From Candidatus Allofournierella merdavium (GTDB lineage Bacteria > Bacillota > Clostridia > Oscillospirales > Ruminococcaceae), in contig DWYI01000008.1 in NCBI GenBank assembly GCA_019118765.1, forward strand, positions 1-64,000: 64,000 nucleotides of DNA, in the 5' to 3' direction. This document shows, piece after piece, positions 58,349-64,000 of this stretch (positions are counted from its first letter, which is position 1; every line of letters starts with the position of its first letter). The notes beneath the pieces are model-generated. The model had not been told where the DNA came from and did not search any database. It worked only from the letters and a program-made list of their open reading frames with translations. Both the position numbers and the translations under genes were made by a program.

Positions 58349-60001
58349 TTATTTGTTGTTGACGGCGCTCACCAGCGCCTTGATGCCCGCCTGGATGATG
58401 TCGGTGTCGGTGCCGGCGCCCCAGGTGACGGTGCCGTCGCCCCAGGCAAGGCCCACATAGCTGGCGGCCTCGCTGGTGGAGCCGTGCTCCAGGCTGTGCT
58501 CCGAGTAAACGCTGATGGTGAAGTCCAGGCCGGTGGCGGCCTTCAGGGCGTTGCATACCGCGTCCAGGCGGCCGTTGCCCTGGGCGGAGGCCTCCCGCGC
58601 CTTGCCGCCCTCCGCCAGGGTGATGACGGCGAAGATGCCGCTCTTCTGGATGAAGTGGGCCTCGGTGATGTTCAGGGGGCTCACCTTGTTCAGGTAGGTC
58701 TTCCGGAAGATGTCCAGCACCTCGGCGCTGGAGAGCTCCTTGTGGGCGTGGTCGGACACGCCCTTGACTGTGTAGCCGAAGTGCTCCCGCATCTTGGGGG
58801 GCAGGTCGTAGCCGTGGTCCTGGGCCAGCAAAAAGCCAATGCCGCCCTTGCCGCTCTGGCTGTTGATGCGGATGACGTCCGCCTCGTAGCGGCGGCCGAT
58901 GTCGGTGGGGTCCACCGGGATGTAGGGCACCGTCCACTTGTGCAGGTGTTTTTCCTTGCGCCAGGTCAGGCCCTTGGCGATGGCGTCCTGGTGGCTGCCG
59001 GAGAAGGCGGCGAACACCAGCGCGCCGGCGTAGGGGGTGCGCTCGTAGACATGCATCCGCGTCACCCGCTCGTACAGTTCCACGATGGCGGGCATGTCGG
59101 AGAAGTCCAGATGGGGGTCTACCCCGTGGGTGTACAGGTTCATCGCCAGGGTGATCAGGTCCACGTTGCCGGTGCGCTCGCCGTTGCCGAACAGGGTGCC
59201 CTCCACCCGGTCCGCCCCCGCCAGCAGGGCCAGCTCGGTGTCGGCCACGCCGCAGCCCCGGTCGTTGTGGGGGTGCAGGCTCAGCACCACGCTGTCGCGG
59301 TACTTCAGATTGTCGCGCATGTACTCGATCTGGTTGGCGTAGATGTGGCTCATGCTCATGGCCACCGTCACCGGCAGGTTGATGATCATGGGCTTTTCGG
59401 GGGTGGGCTGCATGATGTCCAGCACCGCGTTGCACACTTCCAGCGCGTACTCCGGTTCGGTGCCGGTGAAGCTCTCGGGGCTGTACTCAAAGCGGAAGTT
59501 GCCCTCGTACTCCTCGGCCAGCTTTTTCACCAGCGCCGCGCCGTCGGTGGCGATCTTCTTGATCTCCTCCTTGGACTTCTTGAACACCTGCTCCCGCTGG
59601 GCCACGCTGGTGGAGTTGTAGAAGTGGATCACCGCGCTGGGCGCGCCCTTCACCGCGTCAAAGGTCTTGCGGATGATGTGATCCCGGCACTGGGTGAGCA
59701 CCTGCACCGTCACGTCGGCGGGGATGCGGTTTTGCTCGATGAGGGTGCGCAGGAATTCATACTCCGTCTCGCTGGCGGCGGGGAAGCCCACCTCGATCTC
59801 CTTGAAGCCGATCTTCACCAGCAGGTCAAAGAACTCCAGCTTCTCCTCCAGGCTCATGGGCACGATCAGGCTCTGGTTGCCGTCCCGCAGGTCCACGCTG
59901 CACCAGGCGGGGGCCTTTTCGATGTGGTCCTTGTGCACCCAGCGGTATTCACACACCGGGGGATTGTAGTACCCTATGCCGTACTTGGTCACGTCCATCA
60001 T
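58349..60001 (-). CDS. leuA: 2-isopropylmalate synthase
   Basis: 550 aa from the first of two tandem ATGs (60001), after AGGAGG. Catalytic barrel with metal motifs [11 protein letters not shown] (about residues 34-44) and [20 protein letters not shown], and a C-terminal LeuA allosteric domain ([31 protein letters not shown]). Belongs to the longer LeuA type (about 550 aa, LeuA2-like). Condenses acetyl-CoA with 2-oxoisovalerate, the committed step of leucine synthesis. Controlled by a T-box leader; the frame upstream of 60001 is leader RNA, not protein. Confidence 0.95.
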   Translation of the reverse strand: MMDVTKYGIGYYNPPVCEYRWVHKDHIEKAPAWCSVDLRDGNQSLIVPMSLEEKLEFFDLLVKIGFKEIEVGFPAASETEYEFLRTLIEQNRIPADVTVQVLTQCRDHIIRKTFDAVKGAPSAVIHFYNSTSVAQREQVFKKSKEEIKKIATDGAALVKKLAEEYEGNFRFEYSPESFTGTEPEYALEVCNAVLDIMQPTPEKPMIINLPVTVAMSMSHIYANQIEYMRDNLKYRDSVVLSLHPHNDRGCGVADTELALLAGADRVEGTLFGNGERTGNVDLITLAMNLYTHGVDPHLDFSDMPAIVELYERVTRMHVYERTPYAGALVFAAFSGSHQDAIAKGLTWRKEKHLHKWTVPYIPVDPTDIGRRYEADVIRINSQSGKGGIGFLLAQDHGYDLPPKMREHFGYTVKGVSDHAHKELSSAEVLDIFRKTYLNKVSPLNITEAHFIQKSGIFAVITLAEGGKAREASAQGNGRLDAVCNALKAATGLDFTISVYSEHSLEHGSTSEAASYVGLAWGDGTVTWGAGTDTDIIQAGIKALVSAVNNK

Positions 60002-60038
60002 TGCAACAGTTCCTCCTTTTCGTTTCGCCGGAGGGACG

Positions 60039-60340
60039 AAAAAAGCCTCGCCCCTCAAAGCATTGCTTTGAGAGACGAGGGCTTTCAGAAGTTTTTGAAA
60101 AGCACCCGCGGTACCACTCTCATTGCCGCCCGAAGGCGGCCTCTTTACGGTCGGCATTGCTGCGAACCGCGCCCCGCTAACGGTGGGTGGCCGCCCGGGC
60201 CTACAGGGCGAAAAAACGCCGTTGAGTCCGGGTGCTCCGGGGCCAGTATACCCGCGCCGCGCTGCCGCCTCGCACCATCCGGCGGCTCTCTGAAAAACGC
60301 ATCGCCCGGGCTTTCTCCCCATCTGCGCATCGTTTATAAT
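60039..60340 (-). promoter_or_regulatory. T-box riboswitch (leucine) of leuACDB
   Basis: Leader RNA of about 300 nt. The T-box core, reading leftward GAGTGGTACCGCGGGTGC, lies at 60099-60118. Stem I has an AGAG element and a candidate specifier CTC (Leu codon) at 60224-60226, followed by A as usual. The terminator is a 16-bp stem (60046-60061 with 60065-60080) ending in a T-run at 60039-60044. Uncharged tRNA-Leu would stabilise the antiterminator. Confidence 0.9.
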
Positions 60341-60346
60341 GCTACC

Positions 60347-60375
60347 ATTTTACCCTACGAAAGCGCCGTTGTCAA
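60347..60375 (-). promoter_or_regulatory. Promoter of the leu operon
   Basis: Reading leftward, TTGACA (60370-60375), 17-base spacer, TAAAAT (60347-60352); start at about 60340. Confidence 0.88.
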
Positions 60376-60389
60376 GCGGCAGCGGCGAG

Positions 60390-60421
60390 AAAAATCCGCC
60401 GGGGCGCTGCGCCCCGGCGGA
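60390..60421 (-). terminator. Terminator of the SGNH-MBOAT operon
   Basis: Perfect 12-bp stem (60395-60406 with 60410-60421, CTG loop) with a leftward T-run at 60390-60394, only 15 bases from the leu promoter -35 box. Confidence 0.9.
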
Positions 60422-60431
60422 AAAAGGTTTT

Positions 60432-61733
60432 TTATGGGCCCGGCGTGGCCGCCTCGGCCTGGGCCAGCCAGTCCGCGTCCACCACCACACAGTTCGCGTC
60501 GTAACCGATGAGGGCGTTCGCGCTGTTCTCGGTGCCGCCGTAGGTGGCGAGATACATCGTCTCGTAGGCGGTCTGGCCGCCGGCCAGCGCCTCGTCGATG
60601 CCCGGGAACATCAGCCGCAGGGCCTCGGGCTTGCAGTGCACGCCGTCGAAGAACATGCTCTCCTGAATGCCCACCCGGCCGGCGTGGTAGCTGCCGTACA
60701 CCGGGATGCCGTGCCCGGCGGCGAACTCCCGCACCCAGGGCTCCACCTCAAAAAAGCCGGTGAACCCCTGGGGGTTGTTGTAGACGTGCAGAGCGATGAA
60801 GGGGTGGTAGGGGGTGAGCAGAAAGACCACGTTGACCCCCTTTTGCTGCACATGCTCCACAAAGCGCACGAACAGGTCGGTCCAGTAGGCGTCCATCTGC
60901 TCGAAGCCGTGCATGGCGTTGAGGGTGCCCGCCTGGGCCAGCACCTCGGCCATCACCTGATCGTAGTTCCAGGTGCAGAAGCTCAGCGGGTACTGCACGC
61001 TGCCGTCCGCCCGCTTGGCGGCGTATTCCAGCGTGCCAAGGCTCCCGTTCGCAAGGGCGTGGAAGGGGATGCTGCCGCCGTCCTCGGTCTGCACCACGCC
61101 GCTCTCCTTCTGCTTGAGGTAGTAGGTCACGTTGCCCTGGAAGTAGGCCGGGTCCACCAGCGCCTTCCACAGGGCCACCGTGTCCGGCTCCTCATAGTCG
61201 GCGGCGATGCCCAGGCCCTTTTCCAGAAACTCGGCGAACAGTTCGGTGTCGGCGTTCTTGTTCAGGTCGGGGTCCGGGTTGAACAGCCAGGGGTCCACAC
61301 AGAGGATGAGGTTCTCCGGCAGCTTGTCCTCCCGCTCAAAGAGGTACCAGATGTTCATGATGTCCATGGCCCCGGCGCCGCTGATGCCGGCGTTGAAGTA
61401 GCTGCCGCCCACAAGGCCCTCGGTCAGCTGCAGCACCCGGCTGGAACCCAGGGCTACCGTGTCCGGCGCCTTGTCCAGGTTCTGCGCATACAGCTGCAGC
61501 ACCTGCCGCTCGTCCATCTTGTCGTAGTCGGAGACGTTCTTCCCCTCCAGCAGCAGGTTCGCCACCTGCCGGGGGGCCAGTTCCCCCTGGAACAGGCCGC
61601 TGATGTCCACCTTGTAGTTGAACCACACCATGAAGAGCAGGATGGGCAAAAACAGGCAGAACTTGAGGCCGATCTCCAAAAAGCAGAGCAGCCGCACCAC
61701 AAGAAAGCGCAGGAACGAGATGATCTTTTTCAT
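60432..61733 (-). CDS. Membrane-anchored SGNH/DltD-like protein (pair 2)
   Basis: 433 aa. One N-terminal anchor (LLCFLEIGLKFCLFLPILLFMVWF, about residues 15-38), then an extracytoplasmic domain with DTVALGSSRVLQL (Ser in GSS, about 97), VFLLTPYHPF and FFDGVHCKPEALRLMFPG (Asp-x-x-His). Partner of the MBOAT encoded 12 bases upstream. Not a recent duplicate of the protein at 47154; the two share only the fold motifs. Probably O-acylates a surface glycan. Confidence 0.85.
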   Translation of the reverse strand: MKKIISFLRFLVVRLLCFLEIGLKFCLFLPILLFMVWFNYKVDISGLFQGELAPRQVANLLLEGKNVSDYDKMDERQVLQLYAQNLDKAPDTVALGSSRVLQLTEGLVGGSYFNAGISGAGAMDIMNIWYLFEREDKLPENLILCVDPWLFNPDPDLNKNADTELFAEFLEKGLGIAADYEEPDTVALWKALVDPAYFQGNVTYYLKQKESGVVQTEDGGSIPFHALANGSLGTLEYAAKRADGSVQYPLSFCTWNYDQVMAEVLAQAGTLNAMHGFEQMDAYWTDLFVRFVEHVQQKGVNVVFLLTPYHPFIALHVYNNPQGFTGFFEVEPWVREFAAGHGIPVYGSYHAGRVGIQESMFFDGVHCKPEALRLMFPGIDEALAGGQTAYETMYLATYGGTENSANALIGYDANCVVVDADWLAQAEAATPGP

Positions 61734-61745
61734 ATCCTCGCCCCC

Positions 61746-63230
61746 TTAATACTGCTGGTAGATGAACGCGGACTGGCCGAAGGCCGCGAAGAACAGGATG
61801 GCCAGCGCCAGCAGGTAGTACAGCGGCCAGCGGATGAAGAACCACCGGCGGCGGATCCACTCGGCCACCGGGCCGCGCCACTCCACCAGCTCCACCAGCG
61901 CGCTGCCGGCGATGAGCACCGCGACGAGCCGGGGGGTGAGCCCCCGGTCGAGAACGCCGTTCCAGAATGCCTGCCAGCCGATGCCCCAGCCTTTGAACAT
62001 CCCGGCAAACACCGTGCCCGCCGCGGCGCCGTAGAGGTCGGCGGCGAAGAAGACGATGCAGACGGTGAACAGCAGGTAGACGATGGCCCGCTGGATGAAG
62101 TTCTTGACGGGCTTGAAGCGGTAGAGCGGGTTTTTCTTGGCCAGCTTGCGGCGCGCCTTGGCGGTGGCCTTGCCGAACACCAGGAACAGGCCGTTGAGCA
62201 CGCCCCAGATCACATAGCCCCAGCTGGCGCCGTGCCACAGGCCGCTGATGGGGAAGATGAGAAAAACGTTGAACCACCCCTGCAGCTTGCCCCACACGCC
62301 GGGCAGGCCCCGGTTGTAGAAGGCCAGGGGGGTGAAGATGTAGTCCCGGAACCAGTTTGTAAGGCTCATGTGCCAGCGGTTCCACAGTTCGGTGTAGCTG
62401 GTGGCGGCAAAGGGACGGTTGAAGTTTTCCAAAAGGTCGATGCCCAAAATGCGCGCGCCGCCGATGGCGATGTCGCAGCAGCCGGAAAAATCCAGATAGA
62501 TCTGGTAGCTGAACAACAGGCTCGCCGCCACAAGGTAGGGCCCGGCGGCGGTGTCCGCCCCGCCGTAGACCGCCCGCACGAACTGGCCGATGCCGTCCGC
62601 CAGCACCATCTTTTTGAAGTAGCCCCACAGCATGCGGAAGGCGCCCCCCGCCATGCGGGAGTAGCTGAAGGGATGGGGATGGTCCAGCTGGGGCATCAGG
62701 TGGCCCGCCCGCTCGATGGGGCCGGTGAAGATGCAGGCGAAAAAGCTGACGAACAGCGCGTACTTGAAGAAGTTCAGCTGGGGCTTGGCCTTGTGCTGGT
62801 AGACGTCGATCACATAGCCGAGACTCTGGAAGGTGAAGTAGGACAGGCCCAGCGGCGCCACCAGATCAAGTTTCGCAAAGCTGCCGCTGCCGCCGAAGAT
62901 GCCGCCGATGTCCGCCGCCAGCTGGCCGAAGAAGTTGAAATACTTGAAGAAGAACAGGATGCCCAGGCACACCGCCAGCGCCAGCCATAAAAAGGCCCGG
63001 CGGGCCCAGGGGTTCTGCAGTTTGCGGCTGCCCAGGGCCACCCCGGCGCACCAGGTCACGGCGGTGGCGCTCACCAGCAGCATCACCAGCCGGGCGTTTT
63101 CCGGCTTGTACAGATAAAAAATATAGCTGGCCACCAGCAGCAGATAGGCTTTCAGCTGCCGGGGCACGCAGTAGGTCAGCAGAGCCACCACCGCAAAAAA
63201 GCCCAGAAAGATGGGGGTATTGAAATCCAT
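61746..63230 (-). CDS. MBOAT family O-acyltransferase (pair 2)
   Basis: 494 aa, about eleven membrane helices. FSGCCDIAIGGARILGIDLLENFNRPF, ELWNRWHMSLTNWFRDYIFTPL and catalytic His in ISGLWHGASWGYVIWG (about residues 333-348) identify an AlgI-type acyltransferase. It shares a gene order with the DUF2304-like and GT2 genes upstream, so the acceptor is probably a polysaccharide assembled by that cluster. GAGGTG site upstream of the ATG. Confidence 0.9.
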   Translation of the reverse strand: MDFNTPIFLGFFAVVALLTYCVPRQLKAYLLLVASYIFYLYKPENARLVMLLVSATAVTWCAGVALGSRKLQNPWARRAFLWLALAVCLGILFFFKYFNFFGQLAADIGGIFGGSGSFAKLDLVAPLGLSYFTFQSLGYVIDVYQHKAKPQLNFFKYALFVSFFACIFTGPIERAGHLMPQLDHPHPFSYSRMAGGAFRMLWGYFKKMVLADGIGQFVRAVYGGADTAAGPYLVAASLLFSYQIYLDFSGCCDIAIGGARILGIDLLENFNRPFAATSYTELWNRWHMSLTNWFRDYIFTPLAFYNRGLPGVWGKLQGWFNVFLIFPISGLWHGASWGYVIWGVLNGLFLVFGKATAKARRKLAKKNPLYRFKPVKNFIQRAIVYLLFTVCIVFFAADLYGAAAGTVFAGMFKGWGIGWQAFWNGVLDRGLTPRLVAVLIAGSALVELVEWRGPVAEWIRRRWFFIRWPLYYLLALAILFFAAFGQSAFIYQQY

Positions 63231-63313
63231 CGCGCGTCACACCTCACCGCGTTTGATTCTGCCGGGAAAAGGCCCGTTTTCGGCCAGTATATGCCGAAGA
63301 TGTATCCGACCCG

Positions 63314-63715
63314 TCACCGGCCGTCCGCCGGCTTGTTCCCATCGGGGGCGGCCCCGCCGGTTTTCACCGCCTCTTCCAGCCGGCGCACCCGGTGCTCCAG
63401 CAGGGCGTTCTGCTGGGCCAGCCGCTTGATCTCCTCGGTCTGGCTGCTGGCGGTGGCCGAGAGGATCAGCAGCACCAGCAGCACAAAGCAGAACAGCAGG
63501 GTGAACACCATGTTGGCCACCACTTCGAAGCGAAGCAGCGCCCGCAGCATCTTGGCCACCACCGGGAAGGCGGCGAACACCAGCAGCACGCCCCCCAGCG
63601 CAAACCAGGCCAGGCTGAACCGCACGCTCAACTTGCCGTGCTTGACAAAGAGGAAGATCAGCAGCAGAAAGACAAGGTCTCCCACCGCCAGCAGGGGATA
63701 GAGAAGATCGTTCAT
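63314..63715 (-). CDS. DUF2304-like small membrane protein
   Basis: 133 aa from the ATG at 63715 after GAGGAGGG (overlaps the glycosyltransferase stop as ATGA). Three hydrophobic helices, the last (VANMVFTLLFCFVLLVLLILSATASS) followed by a coiled coil (EEIKRLAQQNALLEHRVRRLEEAV). This matches the DUF2304 pattern, often encoded beside polyprenyl-phosphate glycosyltransferases. Likely a membrane partner of the adjacent enzyme. Confidence 0.8.
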   Translation of the reverse strand: MNDLLYPLLAVGDLVFLLLIFLFVKHGKLSVRFSLAWFALGGVLLVFAAFPVVAKMLRALLRFEVVANMVFTLLFCFVLLVLLILSATASSQTEEIKRLAQQNALLEHRVRRLEEAVKTGGAAPDGNKPADGR

Positions 63716-64000
63716 GCCTTGGCCCTCCTCTTTTTTGTGCCGGTGAAACACAGCCGGTAGATCACCAGCGACAGGCTCACCTTCACCATGTAGTAGACGC
63801 TCTTGAGGGCGTTGATGCTGGACTTGCCCCCCTGGCGCTCGGCCATCACCACCGGCACCTCGCCCACCTCATAGCCCTCGCACACCGCCCGCAGGATGGC
63901 CTCCGGCTCGGGGTAGTCCTGGGCGTAGCGCACAGCAAAGCGGGCGGTGAGGGCCTTGCCGCAGGCCCGGTAGCCGCTGGTGACGTCCAGCACCTTGCGG
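63712..64000 (-). CDS. Family 2 glycosyltransferase, C-terminal part (runs off the window)
   Basis: The last 95 codons of a gene that begins beyond base 64000. RKVLDVTSGYRACGKALTARFA and EVPVVMAERQGGKSSINALKSVYYMVKVSLSLVIYRL match the C-terminal half of DPM1-like family 2 glycosyltransferases, with the basic, membrane-proximal helix at the end. The nucleotide-sugar binding half is not visible. Coupled to the DUF2304-like gene; probably makes a lipid-linked sugar. Confidence 0.82.
   Translation of the reverse strand, partial: RKVLDVTSGYRACGKALTARFAVRYAQDYPEPEAILRAVCEGYEVGEVPVVMAERQGGKSSINALKSVYYMVKVSLSLVIYRLCFTGTKKRRAKA

Noticed and set aside
58484..60511. Long plus-strand frame opposite leuA and the T-box
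   Set aside because: Runs through the T-box leader, promoter and terminator and mirrors leuA codons; shadow frame.

Overview
The window looks like the chromosome of a high-GC, strictly anaerobic gut Clostridium relative, most likely an Oscillospiraceae/Ruminococcaceae member. The evidence is Firmicutes-type gene content (class III fructose-bisphosphatase, a leucine T-box leader, an HrcA/CIRCE heat-shock operator, a VanRS-type two-component system, BMP/NupABC-type nucleoside uptake), strong AGGAGG ribosome-binding sites and G/C-ending codons. Species cannot be named from this alone.

Layout. 1-2.8 kb: a YfcE-like phosphodiesterase, then a leftward operon (EamA exporter, MntP Mn efflux, Crp/Fnr regulator). 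2.9-3.1 kb: tRNA-Gly(TCC) and tRNA-Leu(CAG). 3.1-10.8 kb: a lower-GC integrative element of about 7.7 kb inserted in tRNA-Leu. It has a tyrosine integrase, an excisionase-like protein, a rolling-circle Rep with the full CRESS-DNA-virus architecture (HUH nuclease plus superfamily 3 helicase), an FtsK-like ATPase, two small element proteins, and cargo (a 449-aa unknown protein, a lipoprotein, small proteins). About 95 bases upstream of rep is a perfect 10-bp stem whose loop, on the rep-coding strand, carries TAGTATTAC, the nonanucleotide of eukaryotic CRESS-virus origins. This is the most striking feature of the window.

10.9-25.5 kb: a peptide-utilisation region with S10 peptidase, N-acyl-D-amino-acid deacylase and an M19-like dipeptidase (leftward), three tandem TPR paralogues, RidA, a complete Dpp/Opp-type ABC transporter and an FCD-type GntR regulator. 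25.6-31.7 kb: a GT-C-like membrane protein and PflX-type radical SAM protein, fbp, then deoD-cdd. 31.9-37.1 kb: a BMP-type nucleoside ABC transporter, which forms a nucleoside salvage module with deoD-cdd. 37.4-38.1 kb: a small membrane protein/XRE regulator operon with twin operators. 38.4-45.6 kb: CIRCE-controlled htpG, HdeD-like protein, CPBP protease, tadA, fabG-like reductase, GH25 muramidase and AI-2E family permease.

45.6-54.4 kb: cell-envelope and redox genes: an MBOAT-SGNH pair, GNAT, a VanR/VanS/VanY-like trio without a ligase, thioredoxin, a PTPS-family protein with a zinc ribbon behind a PerR-like box, and a lipoprotein MsrA-MsrB fusion. 54.4-60.4 kb: a DUF3298-like lipoprotein and the leuA-leuC-leuD-leuB operon behind a Leu T-box. 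60.4-64 kb: a second SGNH-MBOAT pair, a DUF2304-like protein and a truncated family 2 glycosyltransferase, probably part of a surface-polysaccharide locus that continues beyond the window.
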